Assembly: GCA_964539805.1 (NCBI GenBank)
Contig: CAZIKN010000037.1
Coordinates: 1-45,617, forward strand
DNA length: 45,617 nt
Source of the DNA: M3007 sp964539805
GTDB taxonomy: Bacteria > Bacteroidota > Bacteroidia > Chitinophagales > Saprospiraceae
Direction of reading: 5' to 3'
A program made the translations under genes and the position numbers. How positions within the stretch are numbered: position 1 is the first letter of the stretch; the number at the start of each line of letters is the position of its first letter. Shown piece after piece: positions 33,873-42,800 of the stretch. The notes below the pieces were generated by a model. It did no database searches. It was not told where the DNA came from and was given only the letters and a program-made list of their open reading frames with translations.

Positions 33873-36800
33873 TCAAAAATCTGTGCCCAGCGCAATATGC
33901 AGTATGGGTTTTTGCACCACCTTGGTCTCAATGCCCCAACCATAATCCGCCCGAACGTACATGCCAAACAATTGGGTACGCATGCCTACCCCATAGCCAG
34001 CCACCAGTGGGTCGCGGAAATAATTGACCTTTACGGCTACTGTTGGCGGATTGTACACATATATGATATTGAGTGGGTTTTCTCCGCTGTATGGGCTGCG
34101 TCCCTGCCAGGCAGTACCTGTGTCAAAGAAGCCTATGAGCTGGAAATTGCGCCAGAAATTGCCTATTACAGGTTTTTTGGAAAAATATTTAAAAATAGGC
34201 ACCCGCAATTCGGCATTTAGCAGGGCAAATGAATTGCCATTCCGTATGTTCTGCCGGAAACCCCGCAAATTGGCGGCAAGCGCCTCAAAGGCAAAATTGC
34301 CATCACGCGGCACCGGTATGTTGTTGTTGAAGGAGGGGATGATCCAGTTTTCCACGCCACCGAGGTAATAGAGCACCCGCTCGGACCCAAATGTAGTGGC
34401 ACCGCTAAGCCGAAAGGCAATGATACTATTGCGGTCAATGGGTTGATAATGGCGGGCATCCAGACCCAATACGGTCATAAAGCCTTTGTTGAGGCGCAGG
34501 CTCCAGGACGGCTGGGTATTGAATTCAAAACGCTTGACGGTTTCCACCCATACTTTTGCTCGTGACCCGGCTTTTATATTCAGGTCAATATTTACCGTGT
34601 TGTCATAAACCGCACTCAAGCGCAGCGAAGCGCGCTGCTCGGCAAAATCAGGGGCCTCCAAACTTTGCCTATCCGAACTGAGCAGAATGGTTTTGTCCTG
34701 TCGAAGAGTGCCCTGTGCCCTCACGGAGAAGAAAGGGCTGAACGGATAACTCAGCTCGTATTGTCCTAAAAGGGTATTGTTGCGAAACTGGAGGGTGTTG
34801 TTTTGTGCGGAATTGGTAATGGATTGCCTGTACATGGCCGCCCTTTTGTCAATACGACGCTTTTTGTTGGCATACCATATATAGTATTCAGCACCATTAA
34901 ATGTTGTGGGCAGCCGAAAGCCCATTTCCACGATATGGTCTTCGAGTAAATCCTTAAAATTGGCCTTCAACAGGATTCCCAATGGTGGCATACGAAAACC
35001 TTGCGGTGTGCCGGCATAACTTTCCAAGCCCTCAAACAACAGGTTGTTGTCCATGGAGGTAGAAACATAATCCGTGCGAAAACGAAGGCGATAGGGAATG
35101 ATCTGGGGTGGATTAAAGCGGATGACACTGTTGTTTTTAAAAAAATCCAGAGGCTTTTGTGGCTTCAGGATGCGCCGCTGTGGGGCAGGCACCGAATCCG
35201 GTTGCAGGCCCATACCAGTACTTATTTCCACCTCAGGCTCCATATTATCCGTATTGGGCCGACGTGTGGGCGAGCTTGGGGTTGTTACAGCGGGTCCGAT
35301 CAGGTAGTCAGGCAGTTGGAATAACCAGCCTGCAGGTATTTCTGTCAGGGTATCTCTACGCGCCGGAATCAATTGAGCGGATGGAAGCGGCTCTGTTTTG
35401 GCATCCTGCTCAACACCAAACGATTCAACAGATGGCTGAACGGGTATGGGCAAATTGGCATCACGGAAGCTACGCTCCATAAATCGCGTCAAACGCACGG
35501 GTACTGGCGAGTTGCTGGTACTGTCTGCCTTTCCCATGCTGAATTTTCGGGCATAAACAATGGTTCTGTTGGATCGGGGTACAGACTCTATGATACGGCC
35601 CGCTCTTGGTGCGAAATGCTGCTCCCTTATGCTTCGATCATAATTGCTCATGTTCCAATAAACTGGCCGTTTTTTGTACACGGGCATGAATCGGATGCTG
35701 TCAATTTGGGTTGTATCAATATTTTTTCGGATGGTGTCCATGGGTGCGAGATAAAAAAGGGCTTTTTCCATGGGCCACTCCCCTGTTTTTTGGGTATTGA
35801 GGGCTTTTATTTCGGCCCCGTCCTTCATATAAAAAATGGCTTGGTGGTAGGCTATATAGGGTTCCAGATAGCCCCCCTTACGGTTTACAAAACCATTTTC
35901 ATCACTCAAAAAGGCAAAATACGCGCTGTCCACACCAATCGCTCCCCATTCATTGGCCAAGGGCGTTTGAGTAACCCTGACCAGTTCCTTGCTGCGGTTT
36001 TCCAAATCCATGTAAAACAGGTCAAAACTGCCTATTGGCAATATCGTATCTATACGTTGCTGGGCAAGGGTATCCGCCATACGATTGCTGGAAAACAAAA
36101 TGCCGCGCCTGCCCTCCAAGCGTACGACAGAAGCATTCAGGTCATCCCAGAAATCTTGCGTCAGGCGTTCGCTCTGGCGCATAACGGTGCGGTAAATGAA
36201 CAAATCGGTGTAACCGCGTACCATAGCGGAAAGTACGAGCTCGGATGGCGAGAGCATATCCATGCTGTACACGCGCTGATATTCTGGCGAAAGATCTTTT
36301 TGTTGCTTTTTGCCCGTTTTGGCATCAATAAAGGCCAACTTTAGGACATCTCGTTGTTCATACAGTATTACCAATTGTTGGTTATCAGGACTCCAGCAGA
36401 GAAGTGGATAATTGGTTTCGCTATCGCTATTGAGGCTTTTTACCGTAGTTTTGACCGAAGTATTCTTTTTCTTTTTGCGATCGGAATCGTTCTTCCCCGC
36501 AAATTCGTCCTTTACTTTTATCTTGGGAGAGAAAATAAGGTCGGCACCACGACTGAGGTCGCGCTCGCCACCGCGCAGGATTTTTTTGCGCTTGGGGTTT
36601 TTCTCTAATTCCTGCAGGTACACTTTCCATCGGCCATTGTTGTGTGCAGCCCATGCCACCCGCCGTCCGTCAGGGCTGATTTTGACTTGGCTAAGGGGCA
36701 GGTTGCGCTTGTTTTTGATGCTAACCAAGCCTTTTGCATCCGGTGTTCGGGTTACTTTGGCTTCTTCTCGATAGATTCTGCTGTAATAATCGAACACGGT

Positions 36801-37583
36801 TTCCGTGGTGCGGCGATAGCCATTGCCGAGTACGTAGAGGAAACCGGCGTCCATACTGCGGTTGATGCGCGTGAGGTAAAGCAAATTGCTCACTGTCCCT
36901 TTGCCAAAATGTATCCCCACATAGTTCCAAAAGGCATGCCCTGCCAATCTGGGATGATGCTTGGCCAATTGGTCGAAGTTTTTGTAAATGCCTGTGGAAA
37001 GTATGTCGCGCAGGCGGTTGTCCAATTCCGTATTCCAATCATCGCCACAATAGGCTGCGAGGCCATTGATATACCAACCGGGCAAGTTCAACAATACGGC
37101 ATTTTGTACTATTTCCTGCAAATTAGAGCCAAAAAGCATGGAGTTGATAAATACCCCTGCCATGCCTTCCCTGATTTGGGCACGTAGGTGCTGATGGTTT
37201 CCGTCAAAATAAACAAATACTTTATTGCCCACTACTTTGGTTTCACCGCTGCGCACCAGAAAAAGTTCATCTTCTCCGATATTGCTCTGGCGAACATCTG
37301 AAATATCGCTGAACACCAGCATTTCAATTTTCTCATTGGTCTGATGCTCAAGAAGTTGCTGCACTATGGGATAATCATATTCTGCCATTTGCAGCGCTGA
37401 TTGGGCCACATTTCGGGCATCTCCGTACCAATAGGTGATAAAATTGGCCGTTTCATAAAGCACCCAGGCATCCGTCTGGCGGTGGTATTGCACGCGGTTT
37501 TTCCCAAAAGAGCTTTGGGAGGTAGTCTGAGCAGCCAGAGCATAGCTTAAAAAAAGGAGGGGCAAAAGTAGTATGTGTCGCAT
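33873..37583 (-). CDS. TolB-like propeller fused to an outer-membrane beta-barrel
   Basis: 1236 residues with signal peptide MRHILLLPLLFLSYALAAQT. A peptidase-MA-like N-terminal part (about 25-290; WVLYETANFITYWYGDARNV) is followed by TolB/PD40 propeller blades (about 295-640) such as SQVKISPDGRRVAWAAHNNG, YPLLCWSPDNQQLVILYEQR and RRGILFSSNRMADTLAQ. A proline-rich linker leads to a barrel region (about 820-1236) with alternating strands and an Omp85/surface-antigen-like end (AVKVNYFRDPLVAGYGVGMR, ending in a hydrophobic ALGTDF). A lysine run (SDRKKKKNTS) interrupts the propeller. A role in outer-membrane transport or assembly, with the propeller in the periplasm, is inferred from architecture. 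The gene is single and followed 70 bp later by the amylase gene. Confidence 0.82.
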   Translation of the reverse strand: MRHILLLPLLFLSYALAAQTTSQSSFGKNRVQYHRQTDAWVLYETANFITYWYGDARNVAQSALQMAEYDYPIVQQLLEHQTNEKIEMLVFSDISDVRQSNIGEDELFLVRSGETKVVGNKVFVYFDGNHQHLRAQIREGMAGVFINSMLFGSNLQEIVQNAVLLNLPGWYINGLAAYCGDDWNTELDNRLRDILSTGIYKNFDQLAKHHPRLAGHAFWNYVGIHFGKGTVSNLLYLTRINRSMDAGFLYVLGNGYRRTTETVFDYYSRIYREEAKVTRTPDAKGLVSIKNKRNLPLSQVKISPDGRRVAWAAHNNGRWKVYLQELEKNPKRKKILRGGERDLSRGADLIFSPKIKVKDEFAGKNDSDRKKKKNTSVKTTVKSLNSDSETNYPLLCWSPDNQQLVILYEQRDVLKLAFIDAKTGKKQQKDLSPEYQRVYSMDMLSPSELVLSAMVRGYTDLFIYRTVMRQSERLTQDFWDDLNASVVRLEGRRGILFSSNRMADTLAQQRIDTILPIGSFDLFYMDLENRSKELVRVTQTPLANEWGAIGVDSAYFAFLSDENGFVNRKGGYLEPYIAYHQAIFYMKDGAEIKALNTQKTGEWPMEKALFYLAPMDTIRKNIDTTQIDSIRFMPVYKKRPVYWNMSNYDRSIREQHFAPRAGRIIESVPRSNRTIVYARKFSMGKADSTSNSPVPVRLTRFMERSFRDANLPIPVQPSVESFGVEQDAKTEPLPSAQLIPARRDTLTEIPAGWLFQLPDYLIGPAVTTPSSPTRRPNTDNMEPEVEISTGMGLQPDSVPAPQRRILKPQKPLDFFKNNSVIRFNPPQIIPYRLRFRTDYVSTSMDNNLLFEGLESYAGTPQGFRMPPLGILLKANFKDLLEDHIVEMGFRLPTTFNGAEYYIWYANKKRRIDKRAAMYRQSITNSAQNNTLQFRNNTLLGQYELSYPFSPFFSVRAQGTLRQDKTILLSSDRQSLEAPDFAEQRASLRLSAVYDNTVNIDLNIKAGSRAKVWVETVKRFEFNTQPSWSLRLNKGFMTVLGLDARHYQPIDRNSIIAFRLSGATTFGSERVLYYLGGVENWIIPSFNNNIPVPRDGNFAFEALAANLRGFRQNIRNGNSFALLNAELRVPIFKYFSKKPVIGNFWRNFQLIGFFDTGTAWQGRSPYSGENPLNIIYVYNPPTVAVKVNYFRDPLVAGYGVGMRTQLFGMYVRADYGWGIETKVVQKPILHIALGTDF

Positions 37584-37652
37584 AGGCGAATATTTTGCGT
37601 AAATATGGCGGTTTCTATGGAAACGAGAAAAGGAAGTTTATGGTATGGTACA

Positions 37653-39119
37653 TCAGAACTGAAAATAAATGAAGGGCTGTACCTCCGCGGACTTCATTTG
37701 CATCACCAATGCAACAAATAGCAGCACCACAAGTGCCTTGATCAGGAGCGGCGCAGCCGTAAGCTGTTTTTGCGCATAAAGATCCCATGATCTGGGCAGT
37801 AAATGCAGCCAGTACCCAAAGGCCATCCAGAAAATAACAGGAGCATAACCTACAAAAAATGCTCCAAACAGCTCCGGGTGAAAAGCATAAACCATTTGGT
37901 TCAGCATAGCCATGACACGCTCCAGGCCAACGGCACGAAAAAATATCCAACAAAAACAGACAAAATGAAAGGTAAAAAGCCCTCCAATAGCCTTGCGCAA
38001 GGGCCCTGGTGCTGTAGGAATAACTTCTTTGATCCATCGCTCAAGGGCAAGTGCCAAGCCGTGCAGCCCCCCCCAAATGATAAAACGAAGGGCCGCGCCA
38101 TGCCACAGCCCGCCTAAAAGCATGGTCATCATCAGGTTAAAATAGGTGCGAGCCTTGCCTTGCCGGTTGCCACCAAGCGGTATGTACAAATAATCGCGCA
38201 GCCAGGTGGACAGAGAAATATGCCATCGGCGCCAAAATTCCGTAACACTCAAGGATTGGTAAGGAGCATCAAAATTCAGGGGAAACCGAAAACCCAACAG
38301 CAGGGCTAAGCCTATGGCCATATCGGAGTAGCCACTAAAATCACAATATATCTGCATGGCATAGCCATACACGGCAAACAGGTTTTCAAGCCCGGTGTAC
38401 TGCTCCGGTGAATCAAACACCCGATCCACAAAATTTACACTGATATAGTCGGAAATAACCGCTTTTTTAAACAATCCGGTGCAAAACAGGAATACCCCCC
38501 TGCCAAAATCCTCCCTTGACACCAATAAAGGCTTGTGTATCTGGGGCAAAAAATCGGCAGCCCTTACGATGGGCCCGGCCAACATTTGTGGAAAAAAGGT
38601 GACAAAAAAGGCATAATCCAACATACTGTCCAATGCCTTCAACTCGCCCCTGTACACGTCAATAGTGTAGCTCAAGGACTGGAAGGTAAAAAAGGAAATG
38701 CCCGCCGGGAGGAAAATCAGGGCCGGGTCAAAGCTCTTGCCCGTCAGTTCGCACCAAAGTTCCGAATGCACATTGTACTTAAAATAAACGAGCATGCCCA
38801 AATTGAGGATCAGGCTGAGCACCAAAAGCCATCGTTTGTCGGCTTTGCTTTCCGCCTGTTCTATCCAGCGCGCCAAATGGAAATCCACGATCACGATCAC
38901 CACGTGCAACAACCAGAAAATACCGGCGCATTTGTAATAAAAATACAAGGAAAACAGGGTAACCCAAATGATCCGAAGCCGCTCGCGCCCTTTCAACCAT
39001 TGGTAAACGGCAAAAAAACCAATAAACAAAAACAAAAACAGGCCACTGGAGAACAGCAATGGCGCATCTTTGTCGTATGTTAATAGGGCAGGAATCTTGG
39101 AAAAGTCAAAATCAAACAT
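37653..39119 (-). CDS. MBOAT family O-acyltransferase (AlgI-like)
   Basis: 488 residues with about 11 hydrophobic segments. MBOAT signatures are LPAGISFFTFQSLSYTIDVY, FFPQMLAGPIVRA, YCDFSGYSDMAIGLALLLGF, FWRRWHISLSTWLRDYLYIP and GGLWHGAALRFIIWGGLHG, the last with the catalytic His. AlgI-type members pass acyl groups across the inner membrane to extracellular polysaccharides, working with an SGNH/AlgJ-type partner. No such partner lies in this window, so the acceptor is unknown. A -7 box TACTTTTG (39233-39240) is about 114 bases upstream. It lies 69 bp upstream of the TolB/barrel gene on the same strand. Confidence 0.92.
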   Translation of the reverse strand: MFDFDFSKIPALLTYDKDAPLLFSSGLFLFLFIGFFAVYQWLKGRERLRIIWVTLFSLYFYYKCAGIFWLLHVVIVIVDFHLARWIEQAESKADKRWLLVLSLILNLGMLVYFKYNVHSELWCELTGKSFDPALIFLPAGISFFTFQSLSYTIDVYRGELKALDSMLDYAFFVTFFPQMLAGPIVRAADFLPQIHKPLLVSREDFGRGVFLFCTGLFKKAVISDYISVNFVDRVFDSPEQYTGLENLFAVYGYAMQIYCDFSGYSDMAIGLALLLGFRFPLNFDAPYQSLSVTEFWRRWHISLSTWLRDYLYIPLGGNRQGKARTYFNLMMTMLLGGLWHGAALRFIIWGGLHGLALALERWIKEVIPTAPGPLRKAIGGLFTFHFVCFCWIFFRAVGLERVMAMLNQMVYAFHPELFGAFFVGYAPVIFWMAFGYWLHLLPRSWDLYAQKQLTAAPLLIKALVVLLFVALVMQMKSAEVQPFIYFQF

Positions 39120-39232
39120 ATGCCATGATTCCTGTGTTATTTATGGATGCCACGATTGGATTATTATGATTATGAAGTATTTATATCAAAGGCCCTGCGG
39201 AAAACCGAGCCTTGTCCAATACAAAAAACGGG

Positions 39233-39240
39233 CAAAAGTA
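39233..39240 (-). promoter_or_regulatory. TACTTTTG -7 box of the MBOAT gene
   Basis: Exact TAnnTTTG match on the minus strand in the 292-bp divergent gap 39120-39411, which contains no gene. It would give a leader of about 110 nt. No -33 box at the normal spacing. Confidence 0.4.
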
Positions 39241-39263
39241 CACACAGAAGAACAACATCATAT

Positions 39264-39294
39264 TTTGACATCACAAATTATCCTTGTTTCTTTG
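39264..39294 (+). promoter_or_regulatory. Promoter of the HIT-AMP nucleosidase-BatA operon
   Basis: TTTG at 39264-39267, 19 bases, then TTTCTTTG at 39287-39294, which differs from TAnnTTTG by one base. Spacing is exact. It predicts a leader of about 110 nt before the HIT gene. Confidence 0.45.
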
Positions 39295-39411
39295 CGCCGC
39301 TGTTTCATTTCCGATGGACTCTGTATCAAATTAAGGCAATTTTTTTAGATCAAATCATAATATTCTTCAAACCTAACTTTTAACATTCTAAATTACAACA
39401 CACAAGAAATT

Positions 39412-39810
39412 ATGGCTAGCATTTTCACCAGTATCGTAAATGGAGAAATCCCCTGTTATAAAATTGCTGAAACCGCCGATTACCTCGCCTTTTTGGATGC
39501 CCGGCCACAGGTAAAAGGACATACCCTCTGTATCCCAAAGAAAGAAGTGGACTACATCTTTGACCTTGAAGATCCACTGTTGGCTGGTTTGGTCGTTTTT
39601 TCCAAAAAGGTGGCTAAAGCCATAGAACAGGTAGTTCCCTGCAAAAAAGTGGGCATGGCGGTCATCGGGCTGGAAGTGCCACACGCACACATCCACCTGA
39701 TCCCCATGAAAACCCAGGCAGACATTGCATTTAACAAAACACCACTAGAACTGTCCGCCGCTGGCATGAAAGCCCTCGCAGAAGTGATTGGTTCAAAAGT
39801 GGAACTCTAA
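39412..39810 (+). CDS. HIT family nucleotide-binding protein
   Basis: 132 residues, full length. SIFTSIVNGEIPCYKIAETA is the typical Hint/HIT opening, and the histidine triad HAHIHLIP is at about 94-101. HIT enzymes hydrolyse adenosine phosphoramidates or dinucleotides and usually release AMP. The AMP nucleosidase gene starts only three bases after the stop codon, so an AMP-handling pair is possible. Cytoplasmic. First gene of a three-gene plus-strand operon. Confidence 0.93.
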   Translation: MASIFTSIVNGEIPCYKIAETADYLAFLDARPQVKGHTLCIPKKEVDYIFDLEDPLLAGLVVFSKKVAKAIEQVVPCKKVGMAVIGLEVPHAHIHLIPMKTQADIAFNKTPLELSAAGMKALAEVIGSKVEL

Positions 39811-39813
39811 CAC

Positions 39814-40671
39814 ATGAACGATAGCAACACAGGCAACAGCCTCACTCAATCCGATCTTGACGAACTTAAAATCAGCAATCTTCGGCATGAAAAAGCCGTA
39901 AAGGAGCGCATCGTCAAGGATTGGCTCCCGCGTTACACTGGTATGCCGCTCAACCAGTTTGGTGAATACATCCTATTGGTCAATTTTAGCGGTTATGTCA
40001 AAAAATTCGCGGAACTCAATAGCGTGGAAATTAGCGGACTGGACCGCCCTATGCAGGCAGCAACTGCCAACGGAATCACCATCATCAATTTCGGTATTGG
40101 CAGCCCCAACGCTGGCTTGGTCATTGACCTGCTGGAAGCTATTCGCCCCAAAGCCGTGCTTTTTCTCGGCAAATGCGGTGGCCTCAAAACAGGCAAAAAC
40201 CAAATAGGGGACCTCATACTGCCCATCGCGGCCATCCGTGGTGAAGGTACCAGCAATGACTATCTGCCCGAAATTGTACCCGCACTGCCAGCCTTTGCCT
40301 TACAAAAAGCGGTATCCACCACCATTCGCGACAATGAACGCGATTACTGGACGGGCGTGGTTTACACCACCAACAAGCGCGTATGGGAGCATCGTGAGGA
40401 TTTCAAGGAACGCCTGCGCGACCTGCGCTGCATCGCCATTGACATGGAAACGGCCACCATATTTGTGGCTGCTTTTAAAAATCAAATGCCCGCAGGAGCA
40501 CTGCTCCTGGTCAGCGATATGCCCATGACGCATGATGGCATAAAAACCGAGGCCGGCGATAAGGTCGTAACCGCCAACTTTGCCGACCTTCACCTGAAAA
40601 TTGGTATTGACTCCCTCATGCAACTGATGAATCACGGCAAAACCGTGAAGCATCTTCGTTTTGAAATGTAA
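39814..40671 (+). CDS. AMP nucleosidase (phosphorylase superfamily)
   Basis: 285 residues. Phosphorylase-superfamily motifs are TIINFGIGSPNAGLVIDLLE, KAVLFLGKCGGL, IGDLILPIAAIRGEGTSNDY, then CIAIDMETATIFVAAF with the E of the MET motif, and LLLVSDMPMTHDGIKT. The closing arrangement matches the short AMP nucleosidase of Bacteroidota, which splits AMP into adenine and ribose 5-phosphate and lacks the N-terminal regulatory domain of the E. coli enzyme. It follows the HIT gene with a 3-bp gap and is 24 bp before the BatA-like gene. A related nucleoside phosphorylase is the alternative; I think AMP nucleosidase is better. Confidence 0.88.
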   Translation: MNDSNTGNSLTQSDLDELKISNLRHEKAVKERIVKDWLPRYTGMPLNQFGEYILLVNFSGYVKKFAELNSVEISGLDRPMQAATANGITIINFGIGSPNAGLVIDLLEAIRPKAVLFLGKCGGLKTGKNQIGDLILPIAAIRGEGTSNDYLPEIVPALPAFALQKAVSTTIRDNERDYWTGVVYTTNKRVWEHREDFKERLRDLRCIAIDMETATIFVAAFKNQMPAGALLLVSDMPMTHDGIKTEAGDKVVTANFADLHLKIGIDSLMQLMNHGKTVKHLRFEM

Positions 40672-40695
40672 GCAACCATCAACTATAAACATTAG

Positions 40696-42777
40696 ATGTC
40701 ATTTGTATTCCCATATTTTCTTGCGGCACTGGCTACACTGGCTATCCCAATCATCATACACCTGTTCTTTTTCCGGCGCTTCCGGAAGGTGTATTTTACC
40801 AATGTCCGCTTTCTGAAAGAAGTAAAGGAAGAAACCAGTAATCGGCAGCGCCTGCGCAATCTTTTGGTACTGCTCATGCGCTGTTTGGCCATAGCCATGA
40901 TGGTGCTGGCATTTGCACAGCCCTTCCTTCCGCGAAGTTCGGCAGTGAAACAAGGCCAGAAGTCAGTCAGCGTTTTTATTGACAATTCCTTCAGTATGAA
41001 TGCTTTGTCACAAGATGCGCCTTTGCTGGAATTGGCCAAACAACGCGCCCGCGACGTAGTGAGTGCCTATGCTCCTGATGATGTATTCCAGATCCTGACC
41101 AATGACTTTGAGGGCCGCGACCAACGTTTGGTCGGAAAAGAAGACGCGCTGAACCGCATCGAGGAAATTCGAATTAGCCCCGCCTCTCGTGAATTGGGCA
41201 AGGTGCTGGTACGCCAGCAGCAATGCCTGGCTACCGGTAAGGCCGAAAACCGGGTAGCATTTGTTGTTTCTGATTTTCAGGAGAATATCTCCAATTTGAC
41301 CACGTTCAAAGACTCCCTTCTGGAAGTCAACCTCATCCCCATTCGCTCCGTACAGGAACGGAATATTTCTATTGACAGCGCCTGGTTTGACAAACCGGTC
41401 CAAATCCTGCGCGAACAGTCCAATCTATTGGTAAAAGTAAGCAACCGCAGTGATGAAGCGGTTGAAGATGCACGCCTGTCACTTCGCCACGATGGCCAAA
41501 GCAAACCCATCGGAACCCTTAGTATCAGGGCAAGATCAAGTAAAATTGACACCGTTCCACTGACCATACTGCATCCCGGCTGGCATGAGGCCAAACTCTC
41601 GGTTACGGATTTTCCGGTGCAGTTTGATGATGACTATTACCTCTCCTTTTATGTTGCAGAGCGCATTAATATGTTGTCTGTCAACAATTTGCAAGGTAAT
41701 AAATTTTTAAAAAATGCACTTTTAGGTGCCAATTATTTTCATTTGGATGACGCTGATGCCCGCGCCTTGGACTATTCCAAATTCCCCAACTACCAACTCA
41801 TCATCCTTAACGAATTGCCCGTTATATCCTCAGGCTTGGCCCAAGAACTCCGCACTTTTGTGCAAAATGGCGGCAATGTATTGGCTTTCCCAGCCCAAAC
41901 GGCTGATCTGAACACCTACAATGCCTTGTTACAGGGCTTTAATGCGGCTGGCATTGGCTCCTATGAGCCTACGCCACGGCAAGCCAGCCAGATCAATACG
42001 GAAGAATTTGTGTTCCGCGATGTTTTTCAGAACAAAGGCGCCAATCTGCGCCTGCCCTCCACGCAGGGCAACTTTAAAATAGCTCCTAATGCCGGTGAGC
42101 ATATCCTGAGCTATCGCGATGGTTCGGCCATGCTCAGCAAAATTCCTTTTGGCGAAGGGGCACTTTATCTCAGCGCCGCACCTTTGGATGAAAAAATCAA
42201 TGACTTGGTGCGCAATGCCGAGATCTTTGTACCACTCCTATTCAAAACGGCCATTGCGGGTACTAAAGGTCGTCAAATCGCTTTCACCATAGGAAAAGAT
42301 GAAGTATTGGAAGCAGAGCACCGCATAGCCAGTTCCGGCGAAATGGTGTACAAACTCAGCCTTTCCAGGGATGACAACGGAAAGACAGCCGTGGAAAATA
42401 ACCCTTCAGCAGCCAACGCCAACACTGCGGAATTCATCCCGGAACAACGCATTATCGGCTCCAAGGTATTGCTCACGCCTGGCACACAGGTGCGCAGTGC
42501 AGGCTGGTACCGTCTTGGCCTGAATGCCGATACTACCCTTGCTGAATTTGCCTTCAATTTTGACCGAAAAGAAAGTGACCTGCGTTATTTGGATGATGAG
42601 GCATTGGGTAAAGACCTGCCTAAAAACGTCAAAATTTTAAGTGGCAATGCCAAAACCAATTTCGCCCAATTGGTCGGTGAAGAAAACAAGGGTATCGTGT
42701 TGTGGCGCTGGTGTATCATTTTTGCCCTGCTGTTTTTGGCCTTGGAAGTGCTGTTTCTGCGTCTGTGGAAAGTGTAA
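40696..42777 (+). CDS. BatA-like N-terminal membrane domain protein with VWA-like region
   Basis: 693 residues. The N terminus MSFVFPYFLAALATLAIPII, followed by HLFFFRRFRKVYFTNVRFL and a second helix (LLVLLMRCLAIAMMVLAFAQ), is the BatA double-helix domain (TIGR02226-like). A VWA-like segment with the MIDAS start VFIDNSFSMNA follows (about 95-220). A long extracytoplasmic region (about 230-660) resembles a GATase-like and beta-sandwich domain, and a final helix (WRWCIIFALLFLALEVLFL) closes it. The family belongs to the Bacteroidota aerotolerance-type (Bat) group; its exact role is unsettled. Last gene of the HIT/AMP nucleosidase operon. Confidence 0.88.
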   Translation: MSFVFPYFLAALATLAIPIIIHLFFFRRFRKVYFTNVRFLKEVKEETSNRQRLRNLLVLLMRCLAIAMMVLAFAQPFLPRSSAVKQGQKSVSVFIDNSFSMNALSQDAPLLELAKQRARDVVSAYAPDDVFQILTNDFEGRDQRLVGKEDALNRIEEIRISPASRELGKVLVRQQQCLATGKAENRVAFVVSDFQENISNLTTFKDSLLEVNLIPIRSVQERNISIDSAWFDKPVQILREQSNLLVKVSNRSDEAVEDARLSLRHDGQSKPIGTLSIRARSSKIDTVPLTILHPGWHEAKLSVTDFPVQFDDDYYLSFYVAERINMLSVNNLQGNKFLKNALLGANYFHLDDADARALDYSKFPNYQLIILNELPVISSGLAQELRTFVQNGGNVLAFPAQTADLNTYNALLQGFNAAGIGSYEPTPRQASQINTEEFVFRDVFQNKGANLRLPSTQGNFKIAPNAGEHILSYRDGSAMLSKIPFGEGALYLSAAPLDEKINDLVRNAEIFVPLLFKTAIAGTKGRQIAFTIGKDEVLEAEHRIASSGEMVYKLSLSRDDNGKTAVENNPSAANANTAEFIPEQRIIGSKVLLTPGTQVRSAGWYRLGLNADTTLAEFAFNFDRKESDLRYLDDEALGKDLPKNVKILSGNAKTNFAQLVGEENKGIVLWRWCIIFALLFLALEVLFLRLWKV

Positions 42778-42800
42778 AGGATTGGAAGGGTGGGTTGATA

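Noticed and set aside
35373..36344. 323-residue plus-strand frame inside the TolB/barrel gene
   Set aside because: Antisense to a well-supported gene, with no signal or motif; length is explained by codon bias of the sense strand.
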